Assembly (NCBI GenBank): GCA_000316135.1
Contig: JH994041.1
Span: 27,967-44,433 of the forward strand
Source: Trachipleistophora hominis
Taxonomy: Eukaryota; Microsporidia; Pleistophoridae
DNA length: 16,467 nucleotides
Direction of reading: 5' to 3'
Shown here: piece by piece, positions 1-8,761 of the stretch
Numbering within the stretch: position 1 is the stretch's first letter
How the letters are laid out: the number at the start of each line of letters is the position of its first letter
The notes under the pieces: generated by a model
Databases searched by the model: none
Told to the model about the DNA's origin: nothing
Seen by the model: the letters and a program-made list of their open reading frames with translations, nothing else
Position numbers and translations under genes: made by a program

Positions 1-279
1 TTCATATCTGTTTGAACTTGTGGTAGTCCTCTTGACACGTATACACTGCGTTTCATATAAACATGTACAGGCAGATCGTAAATCAAATCCAAAATTGTCA
101 ATTCTGACCATAATATGAGATATTCTTGCCGCATATGGAGATTTAATCTGACCGTTTCCACATATAATTGTTAAAGTATCATTTGGTTCCCGTTTCTGAT
201 GTGGCATTTGCTTTAACCTTTTGTTCATTGAACACGGTAGCAGATAACATAATGAAGAAATGAATGCTGCAAATTTCAT
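1..279 (-). CDS. Secreted orphan protein, N-terminal 93 residues (runs off window)
   Basis: This minus-strand frame is open from an ATG at 277-279 to the first base of the window (93 codons, no stop), so the 3' end is missing. The product starts MKFAAFISSLCYLLPCS, a classic signal peptide: one Lys, then a hydrophobic stretch, then small residues at the likely cleavage site. The mature part is basic near its start (NKRLKQMPHQKRE), then contains IICGNGQIKSPYAARI and a Cys-rich segment (residues about 71-79, ACTCLYETQC). The cysteines suggest disulfides after export. I do not recognise the family. A downstream Met (MNKRLK) is less likely because choosing it would discard the signal peptide. The role could be host-facing or surface, but that is inference. 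Local base composition is less AT-rich than the flanking 300-2400 region, which supports coding. Confidence 0.6.
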   Translation of the reverse strand, partial: MKFAAFISSLCYLLPCSMNKRLKQMPHQKREPNDTLTIICGNGQIKSPYAARISHIMVRIDNFGFDLRSACTCLYETQCIRVKRTTTSSNRYE

Positions 280-2447
280 GACCACGTAGTTTCCATTTCT
301 TTTATAAATTTTGATAAGATATCATTCTTGACTTTTGTTATAGGCAAGTTTATATTGTCCAAAATCAAATGCAAGTCTTCTATTTGAGAGTGTTAGAATG
401 AAACTAATAAATTAATAACAATTCAATACATATCGTACGACGCTGATCTTTTTTCCAATTTATAGAAACAACGTTCTTTCACCAACGGAACACGTACTAA
501 TTAATGGAAGAGTACATTTTGATATATTATTATCATTTCAAACGGAAAATGACGTCGCAGGCATCCCATTTAATTGTCTCAAAAAAAATTATCCTTTAAA
601 AACCAATTTAATTTGTCATATATTACGCTTTACTGGACATGTCTTACGGATTCAGAATATAAAGTTAGATGTTTTTGAATGGTGTAATTTATTACAACTG
701 CTTTGCAAAACATTTATTTTTCAATAACCAACGTATGTATCGAATTCATAGCAATTATATACTATTTTCTTTATGAACATGTTTTAAATTAGTTCCAAAA
801 ATATGTTTCACTTTAAAATGTTGCTGTTAGCATCTATTATCGGTTAATATTCGCTTATTTACTGTTATTTGGCAGTATTTTCTTAATGTTCTTCATTACC
901 GGTACCTTTCCTTTTTTGTATTGCTTACTTTTATATTGATATAAGCCAACAGTTGATTTATTATCCTATTATTTGTGTTTTATCAGACTATTTGTACTCA
1001 TAATGTATTTATTTTCGCTATAATTTGTTGAAATTTTGTTTTTTTCATATCATTTATGATCATTATAATAAAACGATAATAGATTCAATCTAAGCTATAT
1101 ACGTACCTCACGGCACAAAAAGCAGTTGCTAAAGATAAATTCTTAATTTTCCTATGAATCTATGTAGCCTACGTATGTTTAAATAAATTACATCATACGA
1201 GACTTAAAAAAACACTGTAATCTCTCTTTATTGTATAGAATCGATATAGCAGTCGGAGGAACGAGAGGTGTTAACTAACAACGATAGATATTAAATAACG
1301 GGCAGATCAAAATAACAATTATAACTATGTTGGAGATAATTTCAACCGGCAACAAAATCATACTATCGATGGTATAACGATCTTTCAGATGGGCCCAGTA
1401 TATTTTGCAGGTCTAACACATGATAAAAGAACTCAGAACATATAAACATGGCCAGGTTAGGTTCTAAGAAGGTTTAATTAATGTAACAGATATGAGATGA
1501 CGCTCAGCAAAGCTATAAATTAGGTAATGATCTTTTTATTATATAACCAACTAAAAATGCAATCATGTTATTTCTAATATGTGAAAAAATTGAAAGTTAC
1601 ATTCAACCACAGAATTGTTAATTAAAATCAATTGAACTTACAATATTTACAGTGTTTTTTAGAGTTACTGCCTGTTAACAAATTGATGAGATAAACACGA
1701 AATGATGCTTTGTGGCACATAATTTTAATGGAAATGAGAAAGTAAAAAAATTTTGTGGGTATCAAATGAGACTTTACGAAGATTCTCAGCCGTACATTTT
1801 TATCACTTCAAAAATAATAACAAGTATCAATTGTAATAAATGAATGTTTTCAGCTAACAAGAAATGACATGTTTCGTGCTTTATAGTTAAAATCCCCAGC
1901 GCATGGTTTACATAAACCCTTCAAAATTGTTATATCGTATTATAAAGCATTTTTTTGGTTTCTTTTTTATTTGAATTAGATGATATGTTGTAAAATAATA
2001 ATTAAACTGACTTTTACTTAAAAAAAATACTTTGTTTACTGTCGAATAAATGAATATAGTCTTTCAATTATACCTTGTTTTGTTTTTACATAGGTTTGAT
2101 TTGTTAAGTCAAGGCAAGATTAATAGAAAATGACTGTTATGTAAAAAATATGATTTTCTTGCCGTGATAATATACAGAAAACACGTCTAATACACAAAAA
2201 CTGAAATGTATGTACGTATAGATGATATTTGCCGCTTTATTAACATACGTTTGAGAATATTTTCCTTGCAATTACATGAACTTGTTTCGATTAAATTAAT
2301 CTTACTATGATAATTTTGCGCTGCAAACTTTTTCATAAGTTTGATTTTTAGCTGATTATTATTCTAAGCCCGCTCCAGTATACCATTTTAACTTCACCGT
2401 ATTATTTTAACTAGACTGATTTTCGCTTTGCTATGATGATAGTTCAA
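280..2447. other. AT-rich stretch with no firm gene
   Basis: About 2.2 kb with dense stops in all frames and many short A and T runs. I see no tRNA, rRNA, tandem repeat or recognisable protein. The only oddity is a plus-strand frame at 803-1003. It starts with a hydrophobic MFHFKMLLLASIIG and stays hydrophobic for 67 codons, but it contains two internal stops and is what AT-rich DNA gives by chance. Confidence 0.6.
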
Positions 2448-3095
2448 TCACAATTTTTGTGTGAATACGGCGTAGAAAAAACTATAAATGAAACCGTCAC
2501 CGATAAATACGAGATTGATCGGCTCTTCATATCCTACACCAATCGAAAATTTTCCCATTACTTTCGAATACCAGTTAATTTTTTTCAGCGTTTTTGAGTC
2601 GATTCTAACCATCAAGTTGCACCCATTTACTAACCCGGCTTCTGCTTCCTTTTCCCATACATTTGTCCTTTCTCTAACTTTAACCCGATCATGGCGCAAG
2701 AAAATATCGACGGTACCTGTGAATAAGGAGAAATCGATATTTATATCGTAATAGAAGGATGATGACGGTATTTCAATGCTGTTAGCCGCTATAATATCTA
2801 GATATTTGATAAGTTTGGTGTTGTTAAATATAAATTCGAGGATGAGAACGTTTTCGTTCAAAACCAACCGTAAAAATCTCATCTGACTCATAAAAAAATT
2901 GGTTTTTGGTATGCTAAAGACCCGGACGCATTTGCAGTCATAGTGCTCAAAAAACGATCCTTTCAACGTCATTTTTCTTAGTTCCTCGCTTGTATAATAA
3001 ATTATCTCCATGTTGACCGATAACTTAACTGTAACTGGAACTGAGAACAATTTATCCAAAAGCAGTGCATTGGGTGGAGAAATAACGCATTCCAT
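2448..3095 (-). CDS. Rad9-like subunit of the 9-1-1 checkpoint clamp (shortened)
   Basis: Intact 215-residue frame. In other eukaryotes Rad9 joins Rad1 and Hus1 in a PCNA-like ring that is loaded at damaged DNA and activates the ATR-family kinase. Two parts fit Rad9. Residues about 47-75 (SFFEHYDCKCVRVFSIPKTN) match the FF..Y....LRCKI..KSFLSVF segment. The C-terminus, residues about 165-213, gives a basic helix, WYSKVMGKFSIGVGY, then EEPINLVFIGDGFIYSFFY. This follows the Rad9 order of helix, strand (LSIHFDAPG-type), P.....D and a final strand. The protein stops there, so the phosphorylated tail of animal and yeast Rad9 is absent. The ATG was chosen because it opens the frame and has CCC at 3104-3106 just upstream. 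Rad1, Hus1 or another PCNA-fold protein are alternatives. The match is by pattern only, without an alignment. Confidence 0.5.
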   Translation of the reverse strand: MECVISPPNALLLDKLFSVPVTVKLSVNMEIIYYTSEELRKMTLKGSFFEHYDCKCVRVFSIPKTNFFMSQMRFLRLVLNENVLILEFIFNNTKLIKYLDIIAANSIEIPSSSFYYDINIDFSLFTGTVDIFLRHDRVKVRERTNVWEKEAEAGLVNGCNLMVRIDSKTLKKINWYSKVMGKFSIGVGYEEPINLVFIGDGFIYSFFYAVFTQKL

Positions 3096-3103
3096 GATGA
3101 GAA

Positions 3104-3106
3104 GGG
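3104..3106 (-). promoter_or_regulatory. CCC motif 8 nt upstream of the Rad9-like ATG
   Basis: On the minus strand the leader reads GGCCCTTCTCATC before the ATG. Short leaders with CCC or GGG triplets close to the start codon are described as start-associated signals in microsporidia. The same arrangement occurs upstream of MSH2. A single triplet is weak evidence; the pair is more telling. Confidence 0.3.
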
Positions 3107-3875
3107 CCTGGATAAAAGATATGATAAAATTTCTTGTGTCAGATGAGAAGTAAACACAATAACCGATGTATCCTGTCAGAATACGTTATAACGACTTCCA
3201 TCTTTTGGTGGCACTAAAAACTTTGTTTACATGGCCAGTCATACGAAAATTTATTTATTGCCCGCAAATACACCAAGAAACCATTTTTATACTGACAAAC
3301 AGCCATCAATTACTTTTTAAGATAATGTTTTACTATCATTGCTAGTATAATACGAATATAGTATAAGCTATGGGCGATTTAAAAATATTCCTTTGTATAA
3401 GAGAAATAATGGCATCGTTTTTATAATCTGGTAGAAATTATCTTATCGTAGTTAGCTACGCTATAAAATCACATATATTCTTACTCTCCACGCTACGTTA
3501 CGCCAGACACGCACATAATAAAACAAACAATCCGCAGACCTTCTACGAAATAAATGGATAAGTACAAACAAAACTCACGTGTTTTAAAGTAGCTGACCGA
3601 GTAACACTACTCAGTGATCTTAAGAGTGTGCCTTGAATACAATGATCATTAGCACACTAAACCGATCTTTTTAACAAAACATGGCTCATAACAAATCAGT
3701 AATAATTTAACTCAACGTGATAGCATCGTCCTCAAAAGATTCACGGCAATATGTTTACTTTGCACGTGTAAAGTGATCAGCCCAGTTATAAAGCTCGATG
3801 ACCAATACATCAGAAGAAATTATACATTGGTACTGTGGCAGCTTCATAATTCTCCCAATAGGATACATTTAGGGA
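3107..3875. other. Intergenic region between Rad9-like gene and next candidate
   Basis: About 770 bases with no open frame worth naming on either strand. It should hold the promoter of the Rad9-like gene at its left end. No repeat or RNA gene is seen. Confidence 0.55.
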
Positions 3876-4226
3876 ATGAACAGAGGATACCCGCTACACT
3901 TACTGTTATTACGAATGATAAATCTTAAAAACAAAAAGACAACGTAACGGTGCCATACCCTTGAGAGCCCATCTACTTTACACGCGACCCAGGATGAATA
4001 CTTCTCGGCTTTGCATCCGTACAACCGCGCTTTCAACTTCCTATCACGATTTACAAACCTATATTATTCCCATTCTGATAATAAGTCCGTCTTAGTTCAC
4101 TATCTAAGTGTTAGGTCCGGGTTACCGGGCCTCTGCAGTGCTTTTGGAATGCCTAAGAAAGAATTGTTTGTGGCGTGCAAATATACACGTAGAAAACGCT
4201 TGTCTGTATCTGAAAAGCGGTTCTAA
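3876..4226 (+). pseudogene. Possible small gene with one internal stop
   Basis: One plus-strand frame runs 117 codons from an ATG at 3876 to a stop at 4224-4226, with a single internal TAA at 3945-3947. The first part starts MNRGYPLHLLLLRMINL, weakly signal-peptide-like. The second part (92 codons) contains DEYFSALHPYNRAFNFLSRF and ends with a basic stretch (MPKKELF, then CKYTRRKRLSVSEKRF). The stretch is visibly more GC-rich than its surroundings, which supports past or present coding. A 6-bp hairpin (GTCCGG/CCGGGC, loop GTTA) lies near 4112-4127 inside it. I do not recognise the product. The frame could be chance, or the second half alone could be a gene with a different start. Confidence 0.3.
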
Positions 4227-4384
4227 TTATTTATCAAGCGAAACCAAAATCTGAATGGCGAACAAATCTAATTAACAATATGAAAGTAAGCAGAATATTA
4301 ATTTTGAAGTAAAAAATAAATGTTTATAACCTTTAACCCAGAAAACAAGACCATGTTGACGTGTCAGATGAAACTCTCATAACA

Positions 4385-4390
4385 TTTATT
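4385..4390 (-). terminator. AATAAA poly(A) signal overlapping the MSH2 stop
   Basis: The last codons read AAT GAA TAA ATG on the minus strand, so the TAA stop lies inside an AATAAA hexamer. Overlap of stop codon and polyadenylation signal is common in compact eukaryotic parasite genomes. It also argues that this is the genuine end of the gene, not a third frame break. Confidence 0.4.
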
Positions 4391-6590
4391 CATTAAGGTA
4401 TTTTTCTGCGGCATTTATCACTTCTTTCGGAAATCCTACTCTTTTAGCGACATCTATACCCAAAGAATTCGCTACGCCCTTTTTTATTTTGTACGTAATA
4501 ACGCCATCTACAACCTCTGAACAGAGTAGGTCTACGTCCTGTCCATCAAGAAACATTTTCTCGTTTTTTCCGGTAAAATGCGTAGCGAACACCGCTAAAG
4601 CCTTTTTCTTCAGCAGGTACTCCTTGATCGCTACGCTTAAACTTATACCATCTATATATGATGTTCCTCTTCCCAGTTCGTCAATCAAAATTAAGCTCTT
4701 TTCTGTGCACATATTTGTTATTCGTGCTATATCCTTCATTTCTCTCATAAACGTCGAGATACCATACTTGTCAGATGCTCCCGATCTAATGTATATTCCA
4801 TCACGCAGCTCGAATTTTACTTCCCTTCCGGGTACTAGACTACCCATCTGACCAAGAATCACGGTTAAAGCAATTGTTTTAAGAAATGTACTTTTTCCTG
4901 CCGTGTTAGGCCCAGTGAGTATCGTAAAATTCACATTTATATCGTTCTTAATACAATTGTTTACCAAAGGATGGAATGCATCTCGTGCCATAAATCTGTA
5001 CGTGTTTGCTTCCGATTCTTCAGAAATATTCGCACATACACTCGGTATACACCACTCTTTATCATCAAGTTTATCACTGAGCGCACAGTAATAGTCGATA
5101 GTGCTATCAGCGTATTAAATGCACTTATAGAATTTAAAAAATCCTTGAGTAAGACAATTAGATTATTTATCACAATTTTTTCTTCCTTTCTTTCAAGAAC
5201 CTTCAACTGCTCAAATTCCTTTTCAAGATGATTAAGCGTTCTCGTTTGAAAAACGACTCCGCTTTTCAGAACACTTTTTTCTAAAAAATTGTTTTTTCTA
5301 AACATTTTTTCGTTGTAATCGCTTCTTCGTATTTTAACACAAAAGTTTTCTTCCTTAAAATTATTTTTCAGAATTTCAGATATCCTTTGTATCTCTTCCT
5401 TCTTATTTTTGCATATCTCGTCGCTCTTTAATCTCAGTTCGTTCATTGTATCGATTAAAACATCTCACTCTTTCTAACGAGAAATCTATCTTTTCCCGTA
5501 TTTCCTTCGTTGCAAACGTAAAATCAAGCGTCTGGAGAGGCACGATGATATCTTCATTGACAATGTCTATATCGCACTCGGCACATTTTTTGGCTGTATT
5601 TAGAACGTCATTTAAAAGACAGTCTTTTTTCTCTAGGATCTGACATAATACGATTATCTCGTTGACTGATATTTTTTCTCGTTCAACTTTTTTGACAATT
5701 CTCAATAAATCGGGAAACTCCCTGCCAATATTGTTTCTTCGGAAGAAGAATAAAATTTTCTGTCGCCTCAGTATTTCATTTACATCACGCGATGGCGCCC
5801 GAATATTTGTGTAGAAGTATCTTTTGCCCTGGGTTGTTTTGAAATTGTAAAGTTTTGCCACTTCATCTAGGTTCAACTCTTCATATAAATTGTTATCCAA
5901 GTTTAAATTAACATTGTTGTAATTTTTCTCCCTCACATCCGTTAAGTTCAAGTATTTAACCAAGTTCAGATCCTTACCGCCTACCCGTGTCGCTTTTATG
6001 CCCATCGTAATTAACGGTCTTTCCAATTCTTTACTAGTATAAATCACCTCTCTGATGTTTTCTTTCGATATTATTGTATAAGTCATTGAAAATATGTCAT
6101 CATCAAGATACATCGCCTTACTAATGACGTTGGCTATACCGTCATAAAACCAAAAATTCACGTTGTTCTTATTCAGAGCTATGCAACCAAATTTAGAAAC
6201 CGGCATATCACCAAGCATGATGTCTGAGAATGATTCCCAGTTTCCTGGGCTTCCCCTTCGATTTAGAACTGTCGCACCATCCTTCTCAATATATTCTTCA
6301 ACGGTGTATGCTGACAATAATTCTCTTATCAATTGCTCACCTAGTGCCTTAGGAAATGTTTTCCCATGTGATTTGGTTACAGAAACATCTGTGCATCGGT
6401 ATGTATCGTTTTTCAAATACAACTTAATACACGTTTTGTCTGTCTTTGCACTTAGGCTGTCTTCGCTAGGTACCATATTAGACACAATATCGGCAGATGT
6501 ATCAATATTATTTTCGCTGGGTTCTGTGTTTTGAATTAGGTTTCGTATCTCTATCTCTACGTTTTCATCTGAATTACTGTTCAGTCTCAT
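4386..6590 (-). CDS. MSH2: MSH2, DNA mismatch repair ATPase (frame broken twice)
   Basis: MSH2 pairs with MSH6 or MSH3 to bind mismatches in nuclear DNA. The gene lies in three overlapping frames: 5403-6590 (395 aa), 4961-5446 (middle) and 4386-4991 (201 aa). First and last share a frame; the middle is offset by +1, so two compensating one-base changes separate them. MSH2-type evidence: RGSPGNWESFSDIMLGD (from residue 112), TTQGKRYF (252-259) and EFPDLLRIVKKVER. The middle frame has KNNFLEKSVLKSGVVFQT, matching the NKNF...VKF segment. The last frame carries the ATPase: Walker A GPNTAGKST (Lys33), STFMREM, Walker B LILIDELGRGT and FATHF. The total is about 734 residues, against some 930 in animals; most of the C-terminal dimerisation extension is missing. 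MSH4 was considered (STFMREMKDIA), but the N-terminal motifs favour MSH2. Confidence 0.85.
5080..5114 (-). other. Second frame change inside MSH2
   Basis: The middle frame reads NTLIALSTI and then drifts off. The downstream ATPase frame is open from 5114 downward and reads STIDYYCALSDK. The switch must fall within this interval and needs one base added. It restores the frame lost near 5460. Confidence 0.7.
5449..5475 (-). other. First frame change inside MSH2, at a 4-base homopolymer
   Basis: The N-terminal frame reads REKIDFSLERVRCF and then leaves the family pattern, ending at 5403. The next frame reads DVLIDTMNELRLK after a TGA. The overlap contains T4 (minus strand; A4 at 5457-5460). Removing one base there would carry the first frame into the second. 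Confidence 0.65.
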
Positions 6591-6601
6591 TTTATTATTC
6601 A

Positions 6602-6604
6602 GGG
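6602..6604 (-). promoter_or_regulatory. CCC motif upstream of the MSH2 ATG
   Basis: The leader reads CACCCTGAATAATAAAATG on the minus strand, with CCC about 11 nt before the start. A second C-run (GACCCCAC) lies roughly ten bases further upstream. Compare the similar arrangement upstream of the Rad9-like gene. Confidence 0.3.
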
Positions 6605-7222
6605 TGAAAAGAGTGGGGTCTCGTTCTTAATAGTAATACGCTTTCTAATGGTAATCACATCCACGATTTTCTAAGTTGAGAAACTCGAGAAGCTTTGTCA
6701 AACGAATCACTGATAACACTTTTAATCTTTATAATAGTAAAACTCGTAAAGCTCAAAATCTAAGGAAAATGACAGTACAAACAAAAATTTTCATGACAGG
6801 GAAGGTACGAGACTCGATGTGTTTTTTGTGATTTTATATTTATATGAGCATTAAACACACTTTTTAGTTAAAAAATTTGTATTTTATGACATATGGTTCT
6901 CATAGGATATTTTAAAATCAAAATTTGTCGCGGCTAATAACTCATAACATAAAATATTTGTGGTTATTTGAACGTATTATGGTCTTATATCTGATATGTG
7001 GAAGGAGATTTACAAATTTAAGTTTCTTTTTTTACACTTATTAAAACATGCTGGTAGACTGCAGTTTTTGTTGAAACAAATAAATAATTGCAATTGACTT
7101 ATTCCAAAAAGCTTTCAGCCTAGAATAGAATCTTGTATTGGCAGTCCCAAAAAAATATTTATTGAAATATCCGTATAAGCATTAGATCAAGAATTGTGAC
7201 GATTTTAATCGTTGATATACCA
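6605..7222. other. Intergenic region, no firm gene
   Basis: About 620 AT-rich bases. One basic plus-strand frame without an early ATG is open from about 6656 to 6831 (59 codons, with a late ATG at residue MTVQTKIF). It matches no family I know and is within chance expectation. Confidence 0.5.
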
Positions 7223-7541
7223 TTAAAGTACTTTTTTGACTGGAAATAGAATAAAATTATACACTTTAAGAATCTCATTAACTTTTGCTGCCATAATATT
7301 TCTTTTCTTCATCATAATTAATATTTTGTAGAATACTGTAGCATATGTAAAATCGTATTCGGTTAAAAACTCATCATATGCTTCTAACAGCTGGCTTTCT
7401 ACAAATTTCTGGTTGTACAAAGACTTTTGTAGATTTATCAGTAACTCGTATTTCATTTCCAAGGATAACCAAATTTAAAAAAATAAAACACGTATACAAT
7501 ACGCCACGAGGATCTTCTTTTTTTGAAAATGAAACGCCCAT
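7223..7541 (-). CDS. Small orphan protein, possibly membrane-anchored, one frame change
   Basis: The firm part is a minus-strand frame from an ATG at 7454-7456 (MKYELLINLQKS) to the stop at 7223, about 77 residues. It is helical in appearance, rich in Glu, Tyr and Lys (QLLEAYDEFLTEYDF, then KILIMMKKRN) and ends FPVKKVL. Directly upstream, in the neighbouring frame, an ATG at 7539-7541 starts MGVSFSKKEDPRGVLYTCF followed by a hydrophobic run IFLNLVILG. That frame meets the first at an A3 (GGAAATG). If one base there is an error, the gene is 105 residues: a charged cytosolic start, one membrane segment and a helical domain. If not, there are two short overlapping frames. I do not recognise either part. 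Confidence 0.4.
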
Positions 7542-8348
7542 TTTATCAACATATGTTTATTAAATATGGATACAGCAACGTTATTGTTCTTATTTATTCG
7601 AGCAATATGGTCGTAAAAGCACGTGTTTGTATCGGATACAAGGTACATTTCCTATTGTCTGATTTAAAATCATCATGTTGATATCACAATGTTCATTTAA
7701 ACCAAAACAACAAATAAAATCAGTAATTAAGTTAATAAAGTAAATAATATATTGGTGATCACCCAGCGCGCTTTAAAAAGGAGCATTTAGAGAATAAGAA
7801 AGAAAAACATCACTACTAGATTTACGTAAAAATAACAACTTCGAAGACTTCATAATGTGTTGCTCGTTCCCTTAATTACCCATTGAATTGCCCAGCAACT
7901 TAATACGAGTGTCATTCGACTCTCAGCATGTTTAACATTGGCTTTAACTCCCAAGCATTTGTTAAGGATTCAACCTCCTCATATAATTCAATATATCGAT
8001 TTCAGTCTATTGCTTAAGTGGCAGGTTTAGACAGCATCTTGGCGATATTATAGGTTTAAATAATTGTTAGGGTTTTCTGTGCTTGTTAGCAACCATGTAT
8101 TAAATAAAAAAGGCTCAAAATAATCTACAAAGCAGTATTTATTATATATCACTGGTTCTTAAGAAGTTTTATGAAGAGTTAGAAAACATTACTGTATTTA
8201 AACGTTCCGATTACTCTTTTCATGGTAGAAGTGTTATAAGGCTAAGAACAAAAATTCAACAAAATATAATAAATACTAGCACAACAAATAACACAATGTT
8301 ATTATAGTATAAACACATTATTATAAAGAGACTAGTTGCGCCATTCCG
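7542..8348. other. Intergenic region, nothing firm
   Basis: About 800 bases. Short plus-strand frames (for example MVVKARVCIGYKVHF, ATG at about 7608) are too short to support. No repeats or RNA genes were recognised. Confidence 0.5.
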
Positions 8349-8761
8349 TTATAAGCGGAAATTCAAATTGGCATGTTTACGATAAAAGTTGTCCTTCTTT
8401 GCTCTTGATTTCATTTTAAATTGATTGTTTTCTCGTCGTTCGCGTTCCTCATCAGAAGTTAAAACAGTTAATTCTTTGTCAGCGTCAACAATTTATCTAA
8501 ACATAGATCACAAATGACTGCTGAGTGAGTTTCTGAACACAGGAATTTTATAACAACGTATAACTTTTTATCCTTACTAAAACATAAAAAACTATTTTTG
8601 ATTTTTCTTGAACTGACCAATCAGTTTGCAAATTGTCTCTTTATTATTATGAGAAAATTATTTTTTATAATTTTTCATTAAGCTGAAAATACGTGGAAAT
8701 ATATTTTAAAGCCAAAATTATTTACGCCAAACAAACAAAACACAAGTATTTGTATAAACAT
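8349..8761 (-). pseudogene. Secreted zinc-finger-like orphan, frame broken several times (copy A of a repeated gene)
   Basis: Reading the minus strand, an ATG at 8759-8761 begins MFIQILVFCLFGVNNFG, a strong signal-peptide pattern. In successive frames come ETICKLIGQFKK, then KDKKLYVVIKF, then FLCSETHSAVICDLCLDKLL, then DADKELTVLTSDEERERREN, and finally KKDNFYRKHANLNFRL and a stop at 8349-8351. The C-x3-H-x4-C-x2-C pattern could bind a metal. The C-terminal part is highly charged. About four one-base changes or stops separate the pieces, several at A or T runs, so this is either a damaged gene or an error-rich stretch. A degenerate second copy of the last 60 or so codons lies at 13536-13730 on the same strand. 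That shows the sequence belongs to a family, not to random DNA. The family is not recognised. Confidence 0.4.
8370..8550. repeat. Dispersed direct repeat, copy A
   Basis: This segment aligns by eye with 13551-13729, for example ATTTATCTAAACATAGATCA here against ATTTACCTAAACATCGATCA there. Shared blocks continue on both sides (GCATG-TTACGATAA against GCATG-TTTCGATAA, and AGGAATT). Many substitutions and a few gaps separate the copies, so the duplication is old. Both copies lie in the same orientation, about 5.2 kb apart. Confidence 0.65.

Noticed and set aside
803..1003. Hydrophobic plus-strand frame starting MFHFKMLLLASIIG
   Set aside because: It has two internal stops, and AT-rich DNA gives Phe/Ile/Leu/Tyr-rich readings by chance.
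2488..2751. Plus-strand frame opposite the Rad9-like gene
   Set aside because: Antisense shadow; the minus frame is longer and has family-like motifs.
4489..4851. 120-codon plus-strand frame opposite MSH2
   Set aside because: It lies antisense to the conserved ATPase domain; the minus strand carries Walker A, Walker B and the STFM signature.
7600..7690. Short frame resembling the start of ribosomal eL24
   Set aside because: Only about ten residues are vaguely similar, followed by a stop, with no zinc-binding Cys pattern.
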